Part shown: one piece after another, positions 51,570 through 60,100 of the stretch | Layout of the letters: each line of letters starts with the position of its first letter | Numbering within the stretch: position 1 is the stretch's first letter | Assembly (NCBI GenBank): GCA_963775185.1 | Contig: CAVZIE010000015.1 | Span: forward strand, 62,001 to 126,000 | DNA from: JAPSGB01 sp963775185 | GTDB lineage: Bacteria > Myxococcota_A > Polyangia > Polyangiales > Polyangiaceae | Direction: 5' to 3' | DNA length: 64,000 bases | The notes under the pieces: generated by a model | What the model was told of the DNA's origin: nothing | Seen by the model: the letters and a program-made list of their open reading frames with translations, nothing else | The model's database searches: none | Made by a program: the position numbers and the translations under genes

Positions 51570-52976
51570 GTGTCCGGAGCTGCCGACAGGTTCGATCTGG
51601 TCGTTGTCGGCGCGGGACCGGCGGGCGAGAAGGGCGCGGCGCAGGCGGCGTATTTCGGCAAGCGCGTCGCGGTGATCGAGCGCGGGCTCGAGCCGGGCGG
51701 CGCCGCCGTGCACACCGGCACGCTGCCGAGCAAGACGCTGCGCGAGACGGCGCTGTACCTGTCGGGACACCGGGCTCGCGAGCTGTACGGCGTCGCGGTG
51801 AAGCTCGACCCCGGCGCGACTGTGCCGCACCTGATGGCGCGCAAGAACGCCATCGCGGAAGCGGCGTCGCTCGCCATCCGGCAGAACCTGGATCGGCACA
51901 ACGTGACGTACCTGGCCGGCCACGCCAGATTTCTCGATCCGCACACCGTGCACGTCGCCGGGCCCGACGGCGAACGCGACGTCGCCGCCGATCATTTCCT
52001 GATCGCCACCGGCTCGCGTCCGTTCCGGCCGGCGGACATCGACTTCGCCGACGACACGATCCACGACAGCGACGAGGTGCTCGGCATCGTCAAGCTGCCG
52101 GAGTCGCTGGTGATCCTGGGCGGCGGCGTGATCGGCTGCGAGTACGCCTGCATGTTCGCGGCCCTCGGCACGAAGGTGACGGTGGTAGACGCGCGCGACG
52201 AGATTCTGCCGTTCCTCGATCAGGAGATCATCGAACGGCTGCGCGCTGCGATGGAGCACTTGGGGATCCGTCTGGTGCAGGGCCAGCGCTGGAAGGGCGC
52301 GACGCACGAGGCGCCAGGCATCGTGACGACGCTGGCCGACGGCACCACGCTGCTCAGCGAGCAGCTGTTGTTCGCCGCGGGGCGCGTGGGCAACACGGCG
52401 GACCTCGGTCTGGATCGCATCGGCGTGGAGGCGGACTCGCGCGGCTACGTCAAGGTCGACGACCAGTACCGCACCAGCTGCCCGAACGTGTGGGCGGCCG
52501 GCGATGTCGTCGGCTTCCCGGCCCTGGCGTCGGTGTCCATGGAACAGGGGCGCGTCGCTGTCTGCCACGCTTTCGGCTTCGCGTACAAGCGAGCCGTGGC
52601 GTCGCTGATGCCCTACGGCATCTACACCATTCCCGAGGTCAGCGCCGTGGGCGAGACCGAGCAGTCGTGCAAGCAGAACGGCATCGACTACGTCGTGGGC
52701 CGCGCGCTGTTCCGGGACAACGCGCGCGGCAAGATCACCGGCGATCTCGAGGGCATCACCAAGCTCGTGGTGGACGCCGGCTCGCGGCGCCTGCTGGGCG
52801 TGCACGTGATCGGCGAGCACGCGACCGAGCTGGTGCATATCGGGCAGGCGGCGATCCACGCGGGAGCGAACGTGGACCTGTTCATCGAGATGGTGTTCAA
52901 CTATCCAACGCTCGCCGAGTCGTACAAGTACGCCGCGTACGACTGCCTCGGCGCGCTTGCCCGCAAGAACGCCTGA
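51570..52976 (+). CDS. sthA: Soluble pyridine nucleotide transhydrogenase
   Basis: A 468-residue FAD enzyme exchanging hydride between NADPH and NAD. FAD motif LVVVGAGPAGEKGAAQAA, NAD motif LVILGGGVIGCEYACMFA, and the segment GAAVHTGTLPSKTLRE, where dihydrolipoamide dehydrogenases have the redox disulfide; here both Cys are absent, which marks SthA. The C-terminal dimer domain (SVSMEQGRVAVCHAFGF, IYTIPEVSAVGETEQ, VIGEHATELVHIGQAAIHAG) is complete. Starts at GTG 51570. The following gene starts immediately after its stop, so they are probably co-transcribed. Confidence 0.92.
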   Translation: MSGAADRFDLVVVGAGPAGEKGAAQAAYFGKRVAVIERGLEPGGAAVHTGTLPSKTLRETALYLSGHRARELYGVAVKLDPGATVPHLMARKNAIAEAASLAIRQNLDRHNVTYLAGHARFLDPHTVHVAGPDGERDVAADHFLIATGSRPFRPADIDFADDTIHDSDEVLGIVKLPESLVILGGGVIGCEYACMFAALGTKVTVVDARDEILPFLDQEIIERLRAAMEHLGIRLVQGQRWKGATHEAPGIVTTLADGTTLLSEQLLFAAGRVGNTADLGLDRIGVEADSRGYVKVDDQYRTSCPNVWAAGDVVGFPALASVSMEQGRVAVCHAFGFAYKRAVASLMPYGIYTIPEVSAVGETEQSCKQNGIDYVVGRALFRDNARGKITGDLEGITKLVVDAGSRRLLGVHVIGEHATELVHIGQAAIHAGANVDLFIEMVFNYPTLAESYKYAAYDCLGALARKNA

Positions 52977-54512
52977 ATGCGCGAGTCGCGCCTGGTCGCG
53001 CTGCTCTCGCGCCACGCCGGCTGGCTGCTCGCGCTGGTCCTCGCGCTCGCGTACCTGCCTTCGCTCTCGACCCAGTTCCTGAACTGGGACGACCCGTGGC
53101 TGATCGAGCACAATCCGCTGCTCACGCACCCGGATCTGCACGCGCTCGCGCTGATCTGGACCGGGCTCTCGCGGGACACGCGCCTGGCGCTCGGCGCCGA
53201 GTATCTCCCGATCCGCGACACCAGCTTCTGGCTCGAGGCGCAGCTGTGGGGCCTCCACGCGCTGCCGCTGCGCGCGACGAACCTCGCGATCTACATCGGC
53301 GCGGCGCTGTTCATGCGCGCGGCGCTGCTGCGCACGCTCCAGAGCCGTGTCGCCGCCGAAGGCGCGGCGTGGCTGTTCGCGCTGCATCCGATCCACGTCG
53401 AGAGCGCGGCGTGGCTCGCCAGCCGCAAGGACGTCCTGGCGCTGCTGTTCGTCGCCGCCGCGCTGTTCGTCCACGCCGGCGTCGCGAAGCGGCGCGTCTG
53501 GCTCGTACCGCTCTTGCTGCTCGCGGCCGAGTTGTCGAAGGCCGTGAGCGTCTCGGCGATCGCGCTGCTCGTCGCCCAGGACCTGCTCGCGCGCCGACGC
53601 CCGGACGCGTGGGCTTACGCGTTGTCTGCGGCGGTAGCGGCGGCGGGCATCGGCATGGTGCTCGTCGTGGGTCACCGCGTCGGCATGATCCAGCCGGTGG
53701 TCGGCGGCTCGCGCCTGGCGACGGCCGCCACCATGGGCCCGGTGTGGCTGCGCTACCTGGCGCTGTGCTTCTGGCCCGCCGGGCTATCGCTGGTCCACGA
53801 CGTATCGATCCGCACGAGCTTCAGCGCGATCGGCGTTGTCGGCTACGGGCTGCTCGCCGCGTGGGGCGGCGTCGGCGTGTGGCTCGCTCGCAAGAGGCAG
53901 CCGCTCGCCCTCGCGAGCTTCTTGTGGTTCGTCGCGCCGCTGGTTCCGGTGAGCCAGATCATCTTCCCGCTACAGAACCTGATGGCGGATCGCTACCTGC
54001 TCTTCAGCGTGATGGGGCCGTGCCTGCTGGTGGCTGCCGGTGCGGCGCGCAAGCCGCGCGTTGGCGCACCGGCGCTTGGCGTCGCCGCGGCGCTGCTGGC
54101 CGGCGCGACAGCCCAGCGCGCGGCGCTGTTCGCCGACAGCCGCGACGCCTTCCTCGACGCGACGCAGAAAACGCGCGACTCGCTGATCGCGCCGTACCAG
54201 CTGGCGTACGCTTTCGAGGAGCGCGGCGATCTGCCGAACGCGATCCACTTCTACCGCGAGGTCCTGCGCCGGATGCGCGAGCCCGCCGATCCCGGCCGGC
54301 GCGCGACGAACAACCTCGCCCGCGCGCTGGTCCACGCACATCAGCTCCACGAAGCGGAGACGATCCTCGATCGGGGTCGCCGGATGTGGCCCGACGACCC
54401 GAAGATGCTCGGCAACCTGGCCAAGGTGCTGGCGCGCGAGGGCAAGGAACAGCAGGCGCGGCAGGTGTTCGAGGATCTCCGGAAGCGTTTCCCCGGCTAC
54501 GCGACCGAGTGA
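52977..54512 (+). CDS. Multi-pass membrane protein, TMTC-like (GT-C glycosyltransferase fold) with TPR tail
   Basis: A 511-residue protein. About nine to ten membrane helices in the first 390 residues. The loop LNWDDPWLIEHNPLL has the acidic pair typical of GT-C enzymes, and FALHPIHVESAAWLASRKDVLALLFV matches the TMTC/DUF1736 signature; LMADRYLLFSVMG is a further landmark. The last 110 residues are TPR-like (YAFEERGDLPNAIHFYREVL, NLAKVLAREGKEQQARQVF). Related proteins are thought to add mannose or other sugars to exported proteins. Follows sthA with no gap. Confidence 0.82.
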   Translation: MRESRLVALLSRHAGWLLALVLALAYLPSLSTQFLNWDDPWLIEHNPLLTHPDLHALALIWTGLSRDTRLALGAEYLPIRDTSFWLEAQLWGLHALPLRATNLAIYIGAALFMRAALLRTLQSRVAAEGAAWLFALHPIHVESAAWLASRKDVLALLFVAAALFVHAGVAKRRVWLVPLLLLAAELSKAVSVSAIALLVAQDLLARRRPDAWAYALSAAVAAAGIGMVLVVGHRVGMIQPVVGGSRLATAATMGPVWLRYLALCFWPAGLSLVHDVSIRTSFSAIGVVGYGLLAAWGGVGVWLARKRQPLALASFLWFVAPLVPVSQIIFPLQNLMADRYLLFSVMGPCLLVAAGAARKPRVGAPALGVAAALLAGATAQRAALFADSRDAFLDATQKTRDSLIAPYQLAYAFEERGDLPNAIHFYREVLRRMREPADPGRRATNNLARALVHAHQLHEAETILDRGRRMWPDDPKMLGNLAKVLAREGKEQQARQVFEDLRKRFPGYATE

Positions 54513-54575
54513 TGGGAAATCGGCCGCCTTCGCCCGCCCTCGCGGTATAACAGCCCGGTTCACGGAGGAACCGCG

Positions 54576-55568
54576 ATGCCGATCGAACTGGAATGGCCGA
54601 GCTTCCACGGCGTGCCCGAGGACGACGCGCTGACGCTGTCGCGCCCGCAGGGCCAGGAACTGGCACGCTGGATCTGGTGGGACGGGGAGCTGCGCGAAGC
54701 CGAGCAGCAGAGCGTCCACTACTACTCGAACGCGCTCCACTACGGCACCGCCGTGTTCGAAGGCATCCGCTGCTACCCGACGGATCAGGGCCCCGCCTTG
54801 TTCCGCCTGCGCGAGCACATGGAGCGACTACACGCCTCGGCGCGCCTGTACGGCATGAAGCTGCCGTTCAGCGCGGAGCAGCTGTTCCAGGGCTGCATCG
54901 ACGTCACGCGCAAGAACGAGATCGACAACGGCTACTTGCGCCCGCTCGCCTTCTTCGGCAGGGGTCCCATCGATTTGAAGCCGAAGCGCGAGTGCGACGT
55001 GAAGGTGTTCATCGCCGCGCGCGGCCTCGGCTCGTTCCTGGGGGAAGCGGCGCTGCGCAACGGTATCCGCGTCACCATCTCGAGCTGGCGCAAGTTCCAC
55101 CACACCATGCTGCCGACAATGGCCAAGGCCAGCGGCCACTACGCCAACAGCGTGCTCGCCGCCCACGAGGCGCTCGACCGTGGCTTCGACGACGCGATCC
55201 TGCTCAACCAGGACGGCAACGTCGCCAACGCCACCGGCGAGAACGTGTTCTTCGTCAAGAACGGCACGCTCTTCACCAATGACGAGACCTCGAGCATCGT
55301 GCCCGGCATCACGCGGGACTCGGTGTTGGCGATCGCCGCGGAGAACCGCGTCCCGGTGCAGATCCGCTCGTTCACGCGCGAGGAATTGCTGCGCGCCGAC
55401 GAGGTCTTCCTGACCGGCACCGCCGCGGAGGTCACGCCCGTGCGCGAGATCGACGGCACCGAGTTCGCCACGGGACGCCGCACCTTCGGCGCCCTGTTCC
55501 AGAAGGCGTATCTCCGCGCCGCCACCGGCAAGGACGACAACCACAAGGACTGGCTGACCGCGGTCTAG
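54576..55568 (+). CDS. ilvE: Branched-chain amino acid aminotransferase
   Basis: A 330-residue fold-type IV PLP enzyme for Val, Leu and Ile. HYYSNALHYGTAVFEGIRCY at the start, the Schiff-base Lys in TMAKASGHYANSVLA, DDAILLNQDGNVANATGENVFFVK, and GITRDSVLAIA plus FLTGTAAEVTPVREIDG for cofactor phosphate are all present. Length is normal for group I BCATs. A GGAGGAA ribosome binding site precedes the ATG. No other ilv gene is in the window. Confidence 0.95.
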   Translation: MPIELEWPSFHGVPEDDALTLSRPQGQELARWIWWDGELREAEQQSVHYYSNALHYGTAVFEGIRCYPTDQGPALFRLREHMERLHASARLYGMKLPFSAEQLFQGCIDVTRKNEIDNGYLRPLAFFGRGPIDLKPKRECDVKVFIAARGLGSFLGEAALRNGIRVTISSWRKFHHTMLPTMAKASGHYANSVLAAHEALDRGFDDAILLNQDGNVANATGENVFFVKNGTLFTNDETSSIVPGITRDSVLAIAAENRVPVQIRSFTREELLRADEVFLTGTAAEVTPVREIDGTEFATGRRTFGALFQKAYLRAATGKDDNHKDWLTAV

Positions 55569-55928
55569 AGCGCGAACGCGAGTCCGCTTGCTTCGTCGGT
55601 AGCCTCCCAGGCCAGCTCGGCAACCGAGCGCGTCGCCGTCGGCTTGCCGGCCCGGACGTCCCCGACGTTCCAGGGTTTGTCGGTCCGGCGCGGAACCGCG
55701 CGGCACGGTCCCGCGGGTCCTGCAAATTTGCAGCGCTGGGCCCCATTTCCTCCCCTGCGCTGCAAGGTTGCAGACCCCATCCACGCCCCCGCGGCGGCCG
55801 GCGCTCCACCACGCGGTGGCGGGCTGCGAACGGCGCGGCGCCACGCGCCCGGTTCCGCGCCGGACCGGCATCCCTCTCCAGCCTGCGATCGCGTTGCGGC
55901 GCCGGCGGGGTCGACCTAGCATCCGGGC
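55569..55928. other. Intergenic region with composite repeat, no gene
   Basis: The 360 bases between ilvE and the TerB-like gene hold the 187-bp REP-bounded element (55681-55867). Left of it is GC-rich sequence without recognisable signal; right of it is the leader of the TerB-like gene. Short frames on both strands look non-coding. Confidence 0.6.
55681..55867. repeat. Composite REP-bounded element with nested hairpin (MITE-like)
   Basis: CGGTCCGGCGCGGAACCG (55681-55698) and CGGTTCCGCGCCGGACCG (55850-55867) are perfect 18-bp terminal inverted repeats. Inside, 55715-55777 forms a near-perfect stem: GGGTC/GACCC, a bulged C, TGCAA/TTGCA, a 2x2 mismatch, then TTGCAGCGC/GCGCTGCAA, with a 20-base loop containing GGGGCCCC. 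The whole may fold as one unit in RNA. No coding content. Confidence 0.85.
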
Positions 55929-56258
55929 ATGCTCGCGGAACTCGATCGGGACGAACGGATGCTGCTGCTCAAGTTCGTGTGCGCGTTCGCGTGGACGGAT
56001 CTGGAGATCCGCGACTCGGAGCGCGCGTTCGTCAAGCGCCTCGTCGACAAGCTGGAGCTCGACGAAGCGGACCAGGCGCAGGTGGATGAATGGCTGCAGA
56101 TCGCGCCCTCGCCGGAGTCGGTGGATCCGGCGCAGATCCCCAAGCAACATCGCCGCACGTTCGTCGAGGCGGCGCGCGCCGTGATCTACTCCGACGGCGA
56201 GGTCGACGACGAGGAGCGCGAGCAGCTCGACCGCCTGCGCGAAGCGCTGTCGGACTAG
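55929..56258 (+). CDS. TerB-like small helical protein
   Basis: A 109-residue all-helical acidic protein. FAWTDLEIRDSERAFVKRLV and VIYSDGEVDDEEREQLDRL have the paired acidic, metal-contacting pattern of TerB/DjlA-like (tellurite resistance) domains. Other ter genes are absent, so tellurite resistance is not implied; stand-alone TerB domains are widespread and of unclear role. Confidence 0.75.
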   Translation: MLAELDRDERMLLLKFVCAFAWTDLEIRDSERAFVKRLVDKLELDEADQAQVDEWLQIAPSPESVDPAQIPKQHRRTFVEAARAVIYSDGEVDDEEREQLDRLREALSD

Positions 56259-56336
56259 TGTCGCTCGCCGGAAGTCTCGCCGGTGGATGAGTAGCTGGAA
56301 TCGGGCCGATCGGAACTCCCGATACGGGCGAAGCGT

Positions 56337-57038
56337 CTACTTCGCGCTGGCGACGCTGGTGCCCGGAGCGTCGTTGCCGACCTCGATGACCTGCGCGTGG
56401 TACACGACGTCGCCGTCGCCGGTGCGGATCTCGCCCGAGACGTCCTGACCGGGAAGCGCGTCCGAGTGCGCAACGCTGAGCGTCGCGTCGTGACCGCCGA
56501 TCTTGACCTTGTAGCTGGTCTTCTCGCAGGCGATCTCCTTCGCGCCGACCAGGCAGGTCTGCTTCTCGCTGCCCACGATGCCCTCGTTGTCGTCGGCGGC
56601 GAACGCGGTCTTCTGCATCATGGCGTCGAAATCGTTGACGTCTCCGGGCGTCGCCTTGTTGCCGTCGAGCTTCGAGACGCGCAGCACGTGACCCGTGGAT
56701 TCGATGCTCTCAACCCGGAGCCGCGTCTGGCTGCGGCCCTCGAGCAGGGTGTAGTCGACAGTCACGTGATCGCCGCCGCGCGCGATGATCTTCTGCGTGA
56801 GCATCAGCGGCTGCTTGCTGAAGCTACCCGTGATGCGCTGCACAACGTAGTCGCCGACCTTGGGGCCGTCCTTCACGGCGACGACAGTCGTGTCGTCGTC
56901 GGTCGTCGCCTTCGCGTGCTTTTCGTGCTTGGCCTTCGCGGCCGCCGCCGTGTGGGGCGCGGATGCGGTTTTCGGCGTCGCGCTGCAGGCAACGCCGAGA
57001 ATGGAGATGGAGAACAGAGCCACCAGATTGCGCGTCAT
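56337..57038 (-). CDS. Lipoprotein of unknown function
   Basis: A 233-residue protein. Leader RNLVALFSISILGVAC with lipobox, then an Ala/Lys/His linker (AAAAKAKHEKHAKATTDDD) and a beta-rich domain (VGDYVVQRITGSFSKQPLML, DYTLLEGRSQTRLRVESIES, SYKVKIGGHDATLSVAH). Two Cys in QTCLVGAKEIACEKT may form a disulfide. No family recognised. Same strand as and 63 bases downstream of the P-type ATPase gene. Confidence 0.68.
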   Translation of the reverse strand: MTRNLVALFSISILGVACSATPKTASAPHTAAAAKAKHEKHAKATTDDDTTVVAVKDGPKVGDYVVQRITGSFSKQPLMLTQKIIARGGDHVTVDYTLLEGRSQTRLRVESIESTGHVLRVSKLDGNKATPGDVNDFDAMMQKTAFAADDNEGIVGSEKQTCLVGAKEIACEKTSYKVKIGGHDATLSVAHSDALPGQDVSGEIRTGDGDVVYHAQVIEVGNDAPGTSVASAK

Positions 57039-57101
57039 GGCCAGGCAATAGCCTCGACCCACGGGACCTGGCCAAGTTTGCGGCGTGCGCCGCGCCACCC
57101 C

Positions 57102-60100
57102 TCAGGACGTGCCGGTGCCGTCGTCCACAGTGGCGGGGATCGCGTGCGGCGGCACGTCGTCGGCCATCAGCGCGTCGCCAAGACGCAGACGCGAGATGGC
57201 GTTCTCGGCGAGCCGCGGGAAGTATGCGCCCGCGGCGGTCGCCGCCACGGAAGCGCCCAGCGCCGTCGCCCACCCCACGGGACCGATCGGCGTGCAGCCG
57301 AAGAAGCCGCTGACGAAGGGCGTCTGGACGATGGTCGCCAAGAGCGCGCTGGAACCGAGGCTGGTCACGAGCACCGGGCGGCTCGTGCCGCCCGCGGCGA
57401 TCGTCTGGCCGAGCTGGGTGCCCACCAGGGCGATCAGACCGATGGTGCGGGCGCGCTCCGCGCTGCCGGTGAAGCGCCCGATCAGCCACGCGCCGCCGGC
57501 GCCGAGCGCGGTCACCGCGGCACGCGCGGCGATGTCCCGGTTCAGGGGCTTGCCGAGTGACGCCTCCGGACCTTCGGTAGCCAAAGACTCGAGCGTCTCG
57601 CGCGACGGTGGGCGCAGCGCGATTGCCATCGCCGGCGCGACGTCGGTGAGCAGGTTCACGAGCAGGAGCTGGCGCGCGTTGAGCGGCGGCTTGCCGTCCA
57701 CCAACCCGGCGGCGAGGGTGAAGCCGATCTCGCCCAGGTTGCCGCCGATCAGGATCGACACCGCGTCGCGGACCGACGCCCACATCGCGCGGCCCTCGAC
57801 GATGGCGTCGACCAAAGTCTCGATGCGCTCGTCCGTGAGCACCACGTCGGCGGCGCCGCGCGCGGCGGCCGTGCTGTGCTCGCCGATGGCGACGCCGACG
57901 TTGGCGAGGCGAATTGCCGGCGCGTCGTTGGCGCCGTCACCGACCATGGCGACGACGCGCCCGGCGCGTTGCAGCGCACGCACGACGCGGACCTTCTGCG
58001 CCGGCGTCACGCGCGCGAACACGGCTACGCGCGTGATGCACGCGTCGAGCTCGTCGTCGCTCATCGCGGACAGGTCGGCGCCGGTGAGCACGAGCTGGTC
58101 ACCGAGCAGCTGCAGCTCGCTGGCGATTGCCTCCGCCGTGCTCGGATGATCGCCGGTGAGCATCACGGTCCGCACGCCGGCGCTGCGCAGACGCTCGAGC
58201 GCCAACGCCGCGGACGGCCGCACCGGATCGCTGAACGCGAGGAAGCCGCGAAAGGTGAGCCCGACGAGCCGCCCCGGCGCGAAGCCGTCCTCGTTCTGGC
58301 CGGTGCGCTCGGCCACTGCGAGCACGCGCAAGCCGCGCAGCGCGAGCCGGCTCGCCGCATCGTGCAGCTCGGCGCGGGCGGCGTCGTCGAGTGCGACGCG
58401 CCCGGACGCGCGCTCCCAGCGCGTGCAATTCGGCAGGATCGCCTCCGGCGCGCCTTTCACGCTCAGCACGACGCCGGCTTCGGTGCGCCCGAGCACGGCG
58501 TGGTAGCCGCGCCCGGCCTCGAACGGCAGCTCGGATACGCGCTCCCACCCGCCCGCACCCTGGGACTCGCGTACGGCCGCTCCCAATCCGGCGCGCGTCA
58601 GCGCCGCGTCGGTCGGATCGGCGCGCCGCTCGCCGAAGCGCGGATCCGGCGTGGCGCGCAGCGCGGCGGCGAGCACGCCGAGGTGCGCGGCGGGCAGCCC
58701 GGCGATCGGCTCTTCGACTTCGCCGTCGCTCACCGACGACAGCTCGATGCGTCCCTGGGTGACCGTGCCCGTCTTGTCGACGCAGATCACGTCGACGCGA
58801 CCCAGCGCCTCGATGCTGCGCGCATTGCGCACCAGCGCACCGCGCCGCGAGAGGCGCTCGGCCGCGGCGAGCTGCGCGGCGGTCGCGAGCAGCGGCAACC
58901 CCTCGGGAACCGACGCCACGGCCAGGCTCACGCCTGCACCGATCAAGTCTTCCAGCTTGCGGCCCCGGAGCAGCCCCGCGCCGACCAGCCCCACGCCGGC
59001 GCCCAACGCGACCGGCGCGGTCAGATCGATGATCGAGCGCAAGCGGAGCTCGACGCCGCTCTGGCTCGGGTTCGGTCCGACGTTGACCGTGCCACGACGG
59101 GCCTCGGTCTCGTCCCCGGTCGCCACGACAATGGCGGTCGCTCGACCCGCGGCCAGGCTGGTGCCCTCGTACAGCATCGAGCTGCGATCGGCGACCTCCG
59201 ACTCGAAGCTCGGCGCCGGCGCTTTCGCGACAGGCAACGACTCGCCGGTGAGGCTCGAGGCGTCGACTTCCAGACCTTCGCCTTCGAGGATGCGGCAGTC
59301 CGCCGGCACCACGTCGCCGGCGGTCAACAGCACGATGTCGCCGATGACCAGATCGCGGTCCGCGATCTCGGTCAGCGCGCCCCCGCGACGAACCAGCGCG
59401 CGCCGCGCCGCGGACGTCGCGAGCACGCGGATCGCGCGCTCGGTGCGGAAGCGCTGGACGCCTCCGACCACGGCGTTGAACACCATCACGCCGCCGACCA
59501 TGGCCGCGTCCGGGATCGAGCCCACCACGGCGGAGAGCCCGGCGCCGGCGGCGAGCAGCGGTGCCAGTGGATTGAAGAGCTCGTCCGTGACGTCCTCTGC
59601 GAGCTCGACCAATGCCGGCTTGCCGGGCGGACGCGGCTCGCGTCGCTCGATCGCGCTGGCCCGCGACAGGCCGTCCTCAGACGTGCCGAGGCGCGCCAGG
59701 ACGCCACGCGCGTCGAGGGCGTGCCACGGTGTGCGATCCCGCGGCGCCGGTAGCGCGCGACGAACCAACGCGCCCGAGACGCGCAGGCCGTTCACCATCG
59801 AGACGACCGTCGCGCTGTTGACGACGGCGATCACGCGCCGCGTGGTCAGCGGCAGCAGCCCGCCCGCGGAGACCAACGTCCCGAGCGTCGCGGCGCCGAG
59901 CGCGATGTTCACACTCTGCTTGGCAACGTGACGCGCCTGGACGCACGCGTGCAGGATGAAGCGCACGTCGATCAAGTCGTCGCGACACAGCAGATGCGCG
60001 CCCCAAGGCGGCGCGCCGCCCTCGGGCACGAGCCCGATGCTGCAGTCGGCACACGCCAGACCCGCGGACGGGCCGCGCGAGACCAGACACACCGCGCGTC

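Noticed and set aside
51570..52976. Dihydrolipoamide dehydrogenase
   Set aside because: The redox-active Cys pair is absent at the expected position and the GTLPSK context matches soluble transhydrogenase.
55644..55919. 91-codon plus-strand frame and 71-codon minus-strand frame in the ilvE-TerB gap
   Set aside because: Their sequence is the translated REP-bounded element; peptides such as SAPDR recur wherever the repeat occurs.
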